DNA of 64,000 bases from Streptomyces diastatochromogenes (GCA_026913215.1 JAPTYK010000001.1:5828001-5892000); one strand, 5' to 3'; shown: positions 9,950-19,328, counted from the stretch's first letter. Numbers and translations: made by a program. The notes: a model not told the origin generated them from the letters alone.

Positions 9950-10354
9950 GTGACGGTCGAGGCCCAGAGAGCGGTCGCCGCTGCCGTCGTCGTGCGGGGT
10001 GGGCGAGTCCTGCTCGTGCGGCGACGTGTGGCGGAAGGGGTGCTCTCGTGGCAGTTCCCGGCAGGGAAGATCGAATCCGAGGAGACTCCCGGGGAAGCCG
10101 CAGCACGTGAGACCGAGGAAGAGACCGGGCTCCTGGTGGTGCCCCAGAGTGTGCTGGGACAACGGGTGCACCCCATGACAGGCCGGGAGATCCACTACAT
10201 CGCATGCCGCCCCGTCGGCGGCCGGGCGGTCGTGGCGAGTGCTGATGAGGTGGCCGGCCTGGCCTGGGCCACGCATAGTGAGATCACGCAGTACGTGCCG
10301 TACGGGTTGTTCGGGCCGGTGCAGAACTACCTCGATGAGGCTCTGCTCTCGTGA
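9950..10354 (+). CDS. Nudix hydrolase
   Basis: A compact 134-residue Nudix protein of MutT/8-oxo-dGTP-hydrolase size. The Nudix box GKIESEETPGEAAARETEEE continues TGL and is complete. The GTG start at 9950 lies 9 bp after the DUF89 stop, and the stop overlaps the next start by GTGA. The conserved W in LSWQFPAGK agrees with MutT-like members. Sanitation of an oxidised nucleotide or cofactor is plausible; the substrate is not determined. Confidence 0.8.
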   Translation: MTVEAQRAVAAAVVVRGGRVLLVRRRVAEGVLSWQFPAGKIESEETPGEAAARETEEETGLLVVPQSVLGQRVHPMTGREIHYIACRPVGGRAVVASADEVAGLAWATHSEITQYVPYGLFGPVQNYLDEALLS

Positions 10355-11337
10355 GCTCCGTCGCGTCCTTGAAGCGCGAGGTGCGCGTTGTCGTTGTCGG
10401 GGCTGGAGTGGCAGGGCTCACCACCGCTGTCGTCCTGGCCGAGGCCGGAGCCTCGGTGCACGTGATCGCCGAGCAGGTGCCGGGCGTCACCTCGCTGGCG
10501 GCCGGGGCGATGTGGGGGCCGTACCTGGTCGAGCCGAAGGACGAGGTCGACCAGTGGGGGCAGCGGTCCCTGGAGATCTTCCGCAAGCTGGCGGAGGACC
10601 CGTCCACGGGCGTTCGGCTCACCAGCGGCATAGAGGCGTCCCGCGCGGCCGAGGCACCACCGGACTGGGCCACCACCCTGCCCGGCTTCCGGCCGTGCGA
10701 GCCGGCCGAACTGCCGGCCGGGTTCTCGGCCGGCTACCGGTTCACGGTGCCGCTGATCGACATGCCCACCTACCTCGCCTGCCTCCTGCGCCGTCTCGAC
10801 GCCGCTGGAGGAACGGTCGAGCGGCGGCGCCTGGCCTCGCTCGCGGACGCCGGCCCCGCTCCCGTGATCGTCAACTGCACGGGCCTGGGTGCCCAGGAAC
10901 TGGTCCCAGACTCTGACCTCCGGCCCATCCGCGGCCAGCACGTCGTCGTCACCAACCCGGGGCTGACCGAGTTCTTCTCCGAGGACACCGGCCTCTCACA
11001 AGACCTGCTGTGCTTCTACCCCCACGGCGACACCGTTGTCCTGGGCGGCACCGCTATCGACGGCGAAGGCAGCCTTGCCCCCGACGAGAAGGCTGCAGCC
11101 GGAATCCTCGCTCGCTGTGTCGAGGTCGAACCCCGTCTCGCCAAGGCCCGCGTCCTGGAGCACCGGCTCGGCGCCCGGCCGACCCGGGCCATGGTGCGCG
11201 TGGAGGCGGAGCGGGCGGAGGACGGCACCGTGGTGGTGCACAACTACGGGCACGGAGGCGCCGGCGTCACGCTCTCGTGGGGCTGCGCCGAAGAGGCTGC
11301 GAGCCTCCTGGCCGCCGACAGGGCAGACAGGCCCTGA
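10351..11337 (+). CDS. D-amino-acid oxidase family flavoenzyme
   Basis: An FAD oxidase of 328 residues that should oxidise a D-amino acid (or a related amine) to the imino acid with H2O2 release. The N-terminal Rossmann motif is VVVVGAGVAGLTTA. The C-terminal DAO signature is VVHNYGHGGAGVTLSWGCA, and the carboxylate-binding Arg lies in RLGARPTRAMVRVE. The GTG start is coupled to the Nudix stop. The strong hairpin at 11430 terminates the unit. Confidence 0.85.
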   Translation: MSSVASLKREVRVVVVGAGVAGLTTAVVLAEAGASVHVIAEQVPGVTSLAAGAMWGPYLVEPKDEVDQWGQRSLEIFRKLAEDPSTGVRLTSGIEASRAAEAPPDWATTLPGFRPCEPAELPAGFSAGYRFTVPLIDMPTYLACLLRRLDAAGGTVERRRLASLADAGPAPVIVNCTGLGAQELVPDSDLRPIRGQHVVVTNPGLTEFFSEDTGLSQDLLCFYPHGDTVVLGGTAIDGEGSLAPDEKAAAGILARCVEVEPRLAKARVLEHRLGARPTRAMVRVEAERAEDGTVVVHNYGHGGAGVTLSWGCAEEAASLLAADRADRP

Positions 11338-11429
11338 AGGACCAGCCGGAGATGCCTTCCCGCACGTCCGCCTCACTCGCATTATGGGCGACACCCACCA
11401 GCTGATCGCTGCCCTGGGCGGGTGCCTCC

Positions 11430-11473
11430 GACACGAACGGCAGCCGCGGATGATCCCGGCTGCCGTTCGTGTC
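11430..11473. terminator. bidirectional hairpin terminator
   Basis: A perfect 17-bp inverted repeat (GACACGAACGGCAGCCG and its complement) with a 10-base loop. It lies between the oxidase gene and the convergent minus-strand gene at 11544. It lacks a clear U-tract, as is common in Streptomyces. Confidence 0.8.
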
Positions 11474-11543
11474 GTGCGAGGTTCCCAGGCCAGCCTGCTG
11501 TCGGGTCGACCGGTGCTACGGGCTCAGGTGCCTGGGGCTGGTG

Positions 11544-11933
11544 TTACTGCTCGTCGGGGACGAACCCGTTCATCACGTAGGCGAGGCGCTCGATGTCGGA
11601 GGGGCCGTCCTGTGGCCGGTGGGTGATCACGTCTCCGAGCGTGAAGTCCTCGTTGGGCTGGTCGTCGTACGGGGCCAGGACGATGTTCAGTCCGGCGGTT
11701 CCCACCTTCTTCTGGATCTCGGTGTCGATGAGGAGACGGACCTCGAGGGTTGCTTCGAGCTCGTCCCGGTTGGCCAGGAGGACGGTGGCCTGTTCCTCGT
11801 CGGTGAAGGGGCGGCCGTCGTAGTGGGAGAAGGTGCCGGTGTCGGGACGGAGCTGGAAGTCGGTGTCGACGAGCAGGGTGAAGACGTCGGCGCGGAGGTA
11901 GGAATCGGTTTCGGGCAAGGGTGTACTCCTCAC
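11544..11933 (-). CDS. hypothetical protein, 129 aa
   Basis: A small acidic soluble protein (MRSTPLPETDSYLRADVFT) with no signal peptide or membrane segment and no recognised domain. The frame is intact and the codon use is normal for the window. It lies between the oxidase terminator and the hairpin at 11968, at the edge of the mobile element. Whether it belongs to the element or the host chromosome is unclear. Confidence 0.5.
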   Translation of the reverse strand: MRSTPLPETDSYLRADVFTLLVDTDFQLRPDTGTFSHYDGRPFTDEEQATVLLANRDELEATLEVRLLIDTEIQKKVGTAGLNIVLAPYDDQPNEDFTLGDVITHRPQDGPSDIERLAYVMNGFVPDEQ

Positions 11934-11967
11934 ATGGTGGGGTGGGTGCTGATAGGTCCATGGTGCG

Positions 11968-12000
11968 GAGAATCCCCGGTTAGGCTAACCGGGGATTCTC
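11968..12000. terminator. 15-bp perfect hairpin, copy 1 of a repeated stem-loop
   Basis: Arms GAGAATCCCCGGTTA and TAACCGGGGATTCTC enclose a 3-base loop. It sits 29 bp after the relaxase stop, so it can terminate the minus-strand mobilization operon. A near copy occurs at 17631, at the other side of the same module. Confidence 0.75.
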
Positions 12001-12028
12001 GGCTATGTTGCGCCGCTCGACCTGCGGC

Positions 12029-13737
12029 TTAGCGTCGTCGGACGGGGCCGTTTGTGGTGCCGGCTCCCAGCGCATCGGCTGTCCCTGGCACGGCAGAATC
12101 ACGCTGGAGGCTGGCAGCGGCCACGTACTCGGGATACGAGTCGGCGGGCAGATCGGCCATCCTCCGTACGCGCCACACCAGTACGTCGCTGACCGACTCT
12201 GCGGTGCCCAGCTCGCGGCGTCCTGCCACGCGGGCAAGAAGGTCGGTGGAGATGTGGCCGACGGCCTCGGCGTCAGCGAGTGTGGCGGCGAGGGACGGCC
12301 AGCCGGGCTCAGCCAGTACCTGCTCAGCCAGCCCCGGCATCGCCGCCCGCACGGCGTCGGCCTGTCTTTCCAGCAGTGGGCGGGCGAGGTTCCGACCGCG
12401 CTGGTGGAGGACGGCGAGCGGCTGCTCGGCGGCGACCCGGTAGGCGCCACGTAGGTGCTCGGCGGCCCGGTGGGCCGCTTCGGCCTGTTGGGCGTGGCCC
12501 TTCCTGGCATGCCAGTGCGCGACGGCGGTGATCAGGAAGAACAGCATGTCGATCGCCATGGCCGTGGCGGCGCCGTCCTCGCCGCGGCCGAGGGCCGCCC
12601 GCCGCGGACGAGTTCGCGGGCGGCCTGCCGCAACGCCTGGTCGTGTCCGCGTGCGGCGCGGATGTGGGAGCGGGAGGCACGCTCGAATGCCTCGGCAGCC
12701 TCTCGTAGTTGGTGGCGGGTGTGGGCGGCGGAGGTCTTGGCGAGCGCGTCGAGAACTTCTCCAGCGGCGCTTATGTGCGCGGCGGCGACGGCGTCCTCGC
12801 CGTTGTGGACGACGAGGACCGCATCTGAGAGCGCAGCTGCTGCATGCCGACGTGCGGCGGACGGTGCCATCGGCCCGGGAGCCGGTGGAGACTCAGGCTG
12901 GTCCATGGACCAGCGTTCGCGGATCCGGGGCAGGGACAGGTCGGGGGCGAGGCGGACGCCGGGGTAGTAGACGGGCTCGCCGTCCTTGTTGCGGTCGTCG
13001 GGCAAGGCGACCTTGTAGCCGAGCAGGTCGCCCGAGGGGGCGACGCGCTTCTTGACCAGGAGGCCGGCGGCGGCCAGGCGGTCGAAGAACTCCTCGTCGT
13101 CGGTCGCGCCGGCCACGGCCCGTCGTACGGTCTCCCGGAGTTCCTCGCGGGCGGTGCGCTCGCGGCCCTGACGTTCGGCCTTGTGCCGTTCGGCGCTGGT
13201 GGGCCGCTGGGCGGCGGTGCCGTCCCCGGGCGCGACCTGGTGCAGGCCGAGTTCCTTCTCGATGAGCCGAGCCTCGGCCTGGGCGCGTTTGCCGGAGCGG
13301 AAGTCGTCGGGCCGGGTGCCGTCCTCGCACACGAGGGTGGCGACGATGTGGATGTGGTCGTCCGCGTGCCGTACGGCGGCCCAGCGGCAGCCGGACTGTC
13401 CGTCGCCGGGGTCGATGCCGGTGGCGGCGACGATCCGGCGGGCCACCTCGGCCCACTCCTCGTCGGACAGCATCCGGTCGCCGGGGGCGGTGCGGACGGA
13501 GGTGTGCCAGACGTGCTTGGCGGGACGGGCGTGCTCCGGCAGCGCCTGGACGGGCTGGTCCAGGAGCTGCTGGAGGGCCTTCAGCGTGGTGCTCGGGTCG
13601 CGGCCGGGGTCGGGGGCCATGCCGTCGAACGAGGCGACGAGGTGCGGGTCGACGTGCTCCTCGCGTCTGCCGGGGCCGTAGAGGTAGGCGAGCAGGCCGA
13701 TGGTCCGGTCGCCGGGCGGGTTGATGCTGGGGATCAC
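12029..13737 (-). CDS. relaxase / mobilization nuclease (frameshifted near 12595)
   Basis: It nicks the element's transfer origin. The GTG start at 13737 (V/MIPSINPPGDRTIGLL) overlaps the mobC stop by GTGA. The catalytic histidine cluster is visible in AAVRHADDHIHIVATLV (HxDxH type), preceded by VWHTSVRTAPGDRMLSDEEW. Near 12595 the frame ends in RPSAAARTAPPRP; with one extra G it continues GEDGAATAMAIDMLFFLITA. That adds about 180 helical residues ending at 12029, giving a relaxase of about 570 residues. The extension includes a hydrophobic stretch (IDMLFFLITAVA). Confidence 0.75.
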
Positions 13738-14385
13738 GCCGCCTGCCGTCGTTCGAGGATGCTGGTCGCGGCGGCGTGCACGGCGTCGGCGGCCCGCCGG
13801 ACCGCTGCGGTGGCGGCCTCCAGCTGAGGTGTGTCCGCGCCTGAGTTGAGGGCCTTCACAGCCTGGTTGAGGTTGCTGCCGGCCCAGCCGAGCTTGCGCC
13901 GGCTGTCGAACAGCGCGGTGAGCATGTCGCGCTCGGTGGCGATCTCGGCGCTGGTGCGGCCGAGGTCGCGGGCTGCGGCGAGGGCTGCACGGGCGAGGAA
14001 GCCGGCGACGGTCAGATGGCACTGGGCGGCGGCGGTGGCGACGAGCGCGTACTCGTCGCCGTTGAAACGGGTCGAGTGCTGGTGATGACGCTTCTTCGCG
14101 GGCGGCTGACGCGGACGCTGACGGGCACGGCGCTCGCGACGGCGGAACTTCGGCTTCTCCTCGCTCCCCGGCTTCGATCCGCCCCCGGTCGAAGCCTCCA
14201 GGACCTGCGCCCCTGGCGCAGGTCCTCTCCCGCCCCTTCGGGGCGGGTACGGCGGAAGCACTGCTTCCGCCCCAACTTGCTCCGCCTGGGGCAGGGCCGG
14301 TGGGCACCTGCGGCGGTGCGGGCCAGTCGTTCGGCTGAGGCGGGATCGTCGAGGCAGGGGTGAGGTGCTGCGGGGCGGGTGCCAT
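13734..14385 (-). CDS. MobC-type mobilization accessory protein
   Basis: DNA-binding partner of the relaxase. The basic region KFRRRERRARQRPRQPPAKK is followed by a ribbon-helix-helix-like core (RFNGDEYALVATAAAQCHLT) and the MobC signature RRKLGWAGSNLNQAVKALNS. The start is uncertain. An ATG at 14385 with a good ribosome-binding site (GAAGGAT) gives MAPAPQHLTPASTIPPQ, but one frameshift near 14240 is needed to join the core. An in-frame start at 14261 is the alternative. It is coupled to the relaxase. Confidence 0.65.
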
Positions 14386-14536
14386 GTGGGGATCCTTCGG
14401 TGGGGCGGCGGGAGGAGAAGTCCGTGCTTCGTGGATGTCTCGACGGGGCTGGAGACTGTCCGGCAAGGCGGAGGGGACGAGCCGGTCGGTCCGGGTTGGG
14501 GCGACCCGGACCGACCGGAATGGGGTTGACCTGCGG

Positions 14537-15371
14537 TTATTTCCGGTCAGTGGTGCTCGGGGTTTCGGACGGCCCCTTGGGGACCGTTCCGTCGAGGCGG
14601 TTTACAAGCTCCGTGAGCCGTCCGTTGCTGATGGTGTGGCCGGCGGCGCGGAGGGTTGCCCGGATGGCCTTTCGGGTCTGCTCGCCCTCCATCTGCTCGA
14701 CGATCCGCACGAACTCGTCGAGGTCTCCGGTCGGAGGGCGGCCGACCTTGCGCGGACGTACCGGGGCTCGACGGCAGTGGCTGCCTCGGTGGCGCGGTCT
14801 GGGCCTTCGGCAGCGGACGGGGCGGGGACGGGATGTGGGCGGGGACGGTCCCCTTCCGCGGGTGCTCGGTCACCGCAGATCCGGCTACCCGAAGATGGCC
14901 AAGGTGCGCCTTACGGTTCGGGTAGGCGAGGTGCTGATGGATCTGGCGCATGAGGACGCCGAAGGCGAGGAGCGCTGCGGTCGGGGGTATGGCGGCGACG
15001 ACGTAGTCGAGGACGGGGACGTCGGCGGGATCACGGGTGCCGGTGACGCCGGCGACGTTGAGGGCGATGGAGCCGAGGGAGCCGGTGGCGGTGAGGGCGA
15101 TGGCCCACCAGTCGGGCCTGTGGTGCAGACCGGCCCGGAGCATGAGGAGTTCACCGGCGACGACGAAGGCGTCGAGGGTGGCGGGCCAGGCCCACATGCG
15201 GGCGGGGGAGTTGCCGAGGCCGTGTTCTCCGGCGACCTCGGCGAGGTGGGCGTAGGAGAGCCAGAAAGAGACGGCGGTGAGGGCGATGATCACGGCACCG
15301 GCGGCGAGGAGGACGTACCAGTCGGCGCGGTGCGGGGCAGGGGAAGGTGTGGGCAAGCGGAGACGCTCCAA
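14537..15371 (-). CDS. SpdB-like DUF2637 membrane protein (start uncertain, frameshifted near 14760-14900)
   Basis: An integral membrane protein with four predicted segments: WYVLLAAGAVIIALTAVSFW, ATLDAFVVAGELLMLRAG, WWAIALTATGSLGSIALNVA and YVVAAIPPTAALLAFGVLM. This matches the DUF2637/SpdB group tied to plasmid spread between mycelial compartments. The C-terminal part is in another frame: VRPRKVGRPPTGDLDEFVRI onward to a stop at 14537, through a DNA-binding-like helix (ISNGRLTELVNRL). No ATG or GTG is available; the TTG at 15371 is the best start and touches a tandem repeat. Confidence 0.6.
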
Positions 15372-15405
15372 GGGCAGGGCAGGGCAGGGCAGGGCAGGGC
15401 AGGGC
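15371..15405. repeat. (AGGGC)7 tandem repeat
   Basis: Seven perfect 5-bp units, then two degenerate ones (AGGAC, AGGGT). It lies at the likely translation start of the SpdB-like gene and its minus-strand leader. A change of copy number would alter the leader spacing or the reading frame. Confidence 0.8.
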
Positions 15406-15478
15406 AGGACAGGGTGGTGAGACGTCCGTGGTGAGGGGCCGGACGGCTGGGGGAGGAACCGTGGCGTAGCGGCGGGCG

Positions 15479-16180
15479 TCAGGCGGCGGGTCTGGTGCGG
15501 CGGCGGTCGGGGCCGTCGAGAGTGACGCGCTCGGTCATCTGGGCCAGGCGGGAGGCGACGCGGTCGCCGAGGGCCGCCCGCAGGGTGTCGGTGGTGAGGT
15601 TGCTGGTGATCAGGGTGGGGCGCAGGTGCTCGTACCGGTGGTTGATCAGCCGGTAGGTGAGCTCCTCGGTCCACTCGCTGGTCTTCGCCGCGCCGAGGTC
15701 GTCCAGGAGCAGCAGCGGGCAGCGCATCAGGCTCTGCAGGTCGCGCTCGCTGTCGAAGCCGGGGCGGGGGCGAAGCCGGGCGTACAGGTCGGCGGCGGTC
15801 ACGGCTTCCCAGCGCAAGCGGACCCCGGCACCCAGCAGGGCGCGGATGGCGCCGTACGCCTGATGGGTCTTGCCGGTGCCCGTCGGGCCGACAAGCCGCA
15901 GTGAGGGACCCTCCGCGATCCCCGGAGCGCCGGCGGGACCAGGCCGCCCGGTGCGAGCGATCTCGTCCACCCAGGCGGTGACCTGGGGGTGGTCGGCGAG
16001 GGCATGGCGGTAGCGGGCGGGGATACGGGCCTCGGCCAGTTGGAGCGCGGTGACCGGCTCGGGCACCGGCTCCTGGGCAGCGGTGTCGGGGGCGATGCCG
16101 CGCTGGGTCAGGATGTCGCCGAGTCGGCTGGAGATCCGGGCGGGCGGCTGGGGAGCGCGGGTGAGGGCGGTGGCGGTCAG
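15479..16180 (-). CDS. DnaC/IstB-like ATPase (helicase loader)
   Basis: An AAA+ protein of the DnaC/IstB type, expected to load a replicative helicase on the element. Walker A is LVGPTGTGKTHQAYGAI, Walker B is CPLLLLDDLGAAK, and sensor and arginine-finger segments follow (ITSNLTTDTLRAALGDRVAS). No ATG, GTG or TTG lies near the expected start. A CTG that overlaps the upstream stop (CTGA, 16180) gives LTATALTRAPQPPARISSRL; an undetected indel is the alternative. Confidence 0.65.
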   Translation of the reverse strand: MTATALTRAPQPPARISSRLGDILTQRGIAPDTAAQEPVPEPVTALQLAEARIPARYRHALADHPQVTAWVDEIARTGRPGPAGAPGIAEGPSLRLVGPTGTGKTHQAYGAIRALLGAGVRLRWEAVTAADLYARLRPRPGFDSERDLQSLMRCPLLLLDDLGAAKTSEWTEELTYRLINHRYEHLRPTLITSNLTTDTLRAALGDRVASRLAQMTERVTLDGPDRRRTRPAA

Positions 16181-17083
16181 AGGTCGCCTCCGTAGGCGGC
16201 AGCGGTGTCGGCGGGGTTGGTCCACGGCCGGTGGACAGCGGCGGCCGGGGCGACGTTCATGGCCTCGTGGACGAGGCTGGGCAGGGTGCTGGGGTGCAGG
16301 CCCTTGGCGCGGTGGCGGGCGAGGCCGGCGCGGATGTGGTCCGGCGAGATGCCCTCGGCGAGGAGCTTCTTCACCTCGCGGCCGAGGTGACCGAGCACGT
16401 CCTGCGGCGGGCGGTGGGGGCATCCGGCGGCGTACTCGCCGATCAGGTCCTTCGCCGAGACCGAGCCCGAGTCGGGCGCGGGGGCGCTTGCGCCCCCCAA
16501 CGGGGTAGATCCTAGATCCCTGTTCCTAGGTCCTAGATCCGGACGGTGAGGGCTCACGGAGGGCTCGGCGAGCCCTCCGTGCGGATGCGATGAGTGCTCA
16601 CGGAACCGGCTCTGACCTGCGGATTCGTCGTTCACGGAGGGCTCCGTGAGTCCTCCCTGACAACTCGCGGAGGACTCCACAACAGCTCCCTGCGTCTGCG
16701 GTGAGGGCTCGCGCGGAATCCCGAGATCGTGGTGCGGGCACGGGGGAGTGCGGACGCCGCTGGGTCGGTTGATCTTCTGGTGCTTGGCGAAGGTGACGAT
16801 GTGCAGGTACCGCTTGCCGTCCCCGCCCTCGTACCGGCAGATCAGCCCGGCGCCGTCGAGCTGGATGAGGTCGTCCTCGACCGCCTCCGGGCCGTGCTCG
16901 CGGCGCAGCGACCACAGTTGGCCGGCGATGACGGCGGCCTGGTCGCGGAACCGGCCCTGGTCGTCGGCCTGGGTGAGCAGCCCGAAGAAGGTCCGCTCGG
17001 CGGACAGGGACACCGCCGCGAGGGACTCGGACGAGAACGCCTCGGGCTTGATGGTGCGGATACGGGCGATGGCGATCGACCAC
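16177..17083 (-). CDS. phage/plasmid replication-initiator-like protein (RIRTIKPE family)
   Basis: The N-terminus reads ARIRTIKPEAFSSESLAAVS, the hallmark opening of phage and element replisome organisers, followed by a winged-helix region (LLTQADDQGRFRDQAAVIAG). The middle is low-complexity and contains three related segments (GGLTEPSV, GGLAEPSV and a diverged copy). The C-terminus has a helical KKLLAEGISPDHIRAGLARH. The nearest start, GTG at 17083 after AAAGG, is in another frame, so an indel just after the start or a rare ATC start is implied. The helicase-loader gene follows. Confidence 0.6.
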
Positions 17084-17339
17084 CTTTCAGGAGAGGCCAG
17101 GGGAATCCGGCGGCGCCGGGTGCATGGCCAACACAGCCACACCTGGTGCGCAGAAGTCCAGACTTTGCGCTGGAATTCGGTACAGCCCGTCGGCATGCCG
17201 CGTTGGCGAGTCCCGCAACTGTAGGGCCGGATTCCCGGTCACCGAAATCGCCGCCGGAAATTGCCGCGTGATTCGCATCGCTCACGGCAGACAGGAATAC
17301 CCTTCCGGACCGGCCGGCGCGCAAGCTACAACACCACCC

Positions 17340-17624
17340 ATGCCGCCACGCCCCCTTGCCATCGGACCCGCCGGACACGCTGCCGCCCACGCCATCGAAC
17401 GCACCCGCACCGCCCGCGGCTACTCCCAGCGCCAGCTCGCCGCCCGCGTCACCGCGCTCGGCCGGCCCATGACCTTCACCGCGCTCTCCCGCATCGAACG
17501 CACCGTCCGCCGCTGCGACATCGACGACCTCGTCGCCATCGCCACAGCCCTCGGAATCGCCCCGCAGAACCTCCTCGCCGACCCCCTCATGCCCCCAGGG
17601 GCGGCCGGGGCGGGCGAAATATAG
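17340..17624 (+). CDS. small XRE-family HTH regulator
   Basis: A 94-residue Cro/C1-type DNA-binding protein: AIERTRTARGYSQRQLAARV, then SRIERTVRRCDIDDLVAIA and a truncated linker. It lies on the plus strand, divergent from the replication operon, across a 256-bp region that probably holds both promoters. It is the likely switch for the element's replication and transfer genes. A hairpin follows its stop. Confidence 0.7.
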   Translation: MPPRPLAIGPAGHAAAHAIERTRTARGYSQRQLAARVTALGRPMTFTALSRIERTVRRCDIDDLVAIATALGIAPQNLLADPLMPPGAAGAGEI

Positions 17625-17630
17625 CCGACG

Positions 17631-17655
17631 ATCCCCGGTTAGCGAAACCGGGGAT
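17631..17655. terminator. hairpin, copy 2 of the repeated stem-loop
   Basis: Arms ATCCCCGGTT and AACCGGGGAT enclose 5 bases. It starts 6 bp after the XRE stop and so fits a terminator. The flanking bases AG...GATTCTC match the copy at 11968. Confidence 0.7.
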
Positions 17656-17662
17656 TCTCCGG

Positions 17663-17938
17663 ATCATTGGGGGTCCCGGAACGCCTGTCGTGCCGGTCCC
17701 TGCCAGAAGTCTGCCCACATCCCCAGAGGACGCCTTACTTGATCCGCCTACGCGCCGATTTCAGATTCCCTGCCGCGCACACGTAGTCCCGCTCTTTTTC
17801 TCTTCTGCTCCGCTCGGAGATTCCGGCCGTACGTAGAAGACCTATTCGGCGATCGCGCAGCAACTGCTGGGCTTGTTGCCCCCGTCCCAGGTAGATCTCT
17901 CAATTCTTGTCGCTCTTTCTCCCGCAAAGGAACCGCCT
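17663..17938. other. intergenic region, 276 bp
   Basis: Richer in T runs than its surroundings (CTCTTTTTCTCTTCTG near 17790). It probably contains the xis-int promoter. No ORF with a ribosome-binding site was seen. Confidence 0.35.
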
Positions 17939-18145
17939 ATGGCCCCGCGCCTGCTGTCCGTACCTGCCGTTGCCGCAGCCCTGGACGTCGACCGCCGAAC
18001 GGTCTACCGCTTCATCGCCGCCGGCGAGCTGCCCGTCGTCGACCTGCGCACAGGACCGGCTCGCTCTCGCGTCCGCGTCCCCGCCGCGAGCCTGGACGAC
18101 TTCATCAACAGCAGGGCGGTCGCGCCGCCGGTGCGCCGCCGCTGA
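17939..18145 (+). CDS. xis: excisionase-type helix-turn-helix protein
   Basis: A 68-residue winged-helix DNA-binding protein of the excisionase/MerR-like type: LSVPAVAAALDVDRRTVYRF, then IAAGELPVVDL. The ATG at 17939 follows AAAGGAACCGCCT. It lies directly upstream of the integrase gene, the usual xis-int order, and should direct excision. Confidence 0.75.
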   Translation: MAPRLLSVPAVAAALDVDRRTVYRFIAAGELPVVDLRTGPARSRVRVPAASLDDFINSRAVAPPVRRR

Positions 18146-18190
18146 CCAGGACCAAGCCCGTCCGTACGAGAAACAGGAAGGACCGGAACC

Positions 18191-19290
18191 ACGTACCTCC
18201 GGAAGCTGAAGTCCGGCAAATGGCAGGCAACCGTCCGCAACCGGGTTGGAGACCGGTTCAGCGAGTCGTTTCCCCTCAAGGCGCAGGCCCGCGCCTGGGG
18301 TACAGATATGGAGACCCAGTTCGCCCGCGGAAGCATGAGGGACCCCGAGCGGGCGAGATGGCGTTTCACGAGTGGCACGCCCGCTGGTGGCAGGCCCGCG
18401 TCGTCGAGCTCCATACGCTGCGCGGGGACGCCTCCAGCATCAAGAACCACGTGCTGCCCCACTGGGCCGACTGGGAGATGCGGGCCATCACCCGCATGGA
18501 CGTCCAGAGCTGGATCCGCGGATTGGTCGAGAAGGGGGTCGGTGCCTCGGCGATCAAGAGGGCGTACAACCTGCTGTCGTCCATCATGCGTGCGGCCGTC
18601 GACGACGATGTCATCGCGGTCAGCCCCTGCCGGAACATCGACCTGCCGCAGATCGCGATCAAGCCCCCGCAATGGTTCACCCTCGACCAGGCGCAGAGCA
18701 TCGTCGACGAGCTCCCGGCACCGTGGCGCACCATGTGCTTGCTTGGTTTCTACACAGGCCTGCGTTGGGGCGAACTCGCCGGCTTGCATCGCCATCGGAT
18801 CGACCAGCGCCGTTCCCGCTTGTTCGTGGTGGAGGTCAACACCAAGAGCGGCATCAAGGAGTACCCAAAGAGTTCGAGGAGCCGCCGGGAGGTCCCGATC
18901 CCGCCACACGTCCTCGACGCCCTCGAACGGCACATCCAACCGCTCGACCGTGATGCCCTGGTCTTCACCACCGTCACCAAGGGCCGTGCCGGCCGTCGGC
19001 TTGACGACGGCAACTGGCGCCGCCAGACCTGGTGGCCGGCCATCGAGAACGCCCACTACTTCGACACCGACGGGGAGCAGTTCCCTGTCCCGCACTATCC
19101 GCCGCACTCCATGCGCCACACCTGCGCTTCGTGGCTCGTCCAGAAGGGAGTCTCCCTCTACGAAGTCCAGCACCTCCTCGGACACGAGAGCTTCCAGACC
19201 ACCCAGCGCTACGCCCATCTGCAGCCAGATGCCCACAAGGCTGTGCTCGGGGCCTGGGAGCGTCTTGATGCTCCGCTGATTGCTGCATGA
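18191..19290 (+). CDS. int: tyrosine site-specific integrase (frameshifted near 18348)
   Basis: Integrase of the element. The N-terminal arm-binding part (TYLRKLKSGKWQATVRNRVG) and a core-binding domain (FHEWHARWWQARVVE) lie in different frames. One C added to the CCCC run near 18348 joins them. The catalytic residues are visible: Arg in FYTGLRWGELAGL, Lys after the beta-turn, HxxR in PHSMRHTCASWL, His in LLGHESFQTTQRYAHL with the Tyr nucleophile there. The real start is not clear, since no ATG or GTG precedes the first frame after the xis stop. A hairpin follows immediately. Confidence 0.75.
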
Positions 19291-19328
19291 ACGCCTTCGC
19301 CCTGTCCTCATGGACAGGGCGAAGGCGT
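19291..19328. terminator. perfect 17-bp hairpin after integrase
   Basis: Arms ACGCCTTCGCCCTGTCC and its complement with a 4-base loop (TCAT) begin right after the integrase stop. It should terminate the integrase transcript and the convergent defence operon ending at 19352. Confidence 0.8.

Larger units (their letters stand above)
11968..19328. mobile_element. integrative mobilizable element (boundaries approximate)
   Basis: The block carries relaxase, MobC, an SpdB-like spread protein, two replication proteins, an XRE regulator, an excisionase and a tyrosine integrase, the gene set of actinomycete integrative and conjugative elements. No FtsK/TraB-type translocase is present, so transfer would need a helper. 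No tRNA gene or attachment-site repeat was found next to the integrase. The ends given are simply the outer hairpins; the left edge could lie further left and include the gene at 11544. Confidence 0.6.

Noticed and set aside
11430..11473. Attachment site or tRNA end for the integrative element
   Set aside because: It is a symmetric hairpin between convergent genes with no matching copy near the integrase and no tRNA fold.
18220..18350. Integrase start at MAGNRPQPGWRP (18220)
   Set aside because: That frame is not coding before 18348; the other frame gives the arm-binding sequence TYLRKLKSGKWQATV, so a frameshift is the better reading.
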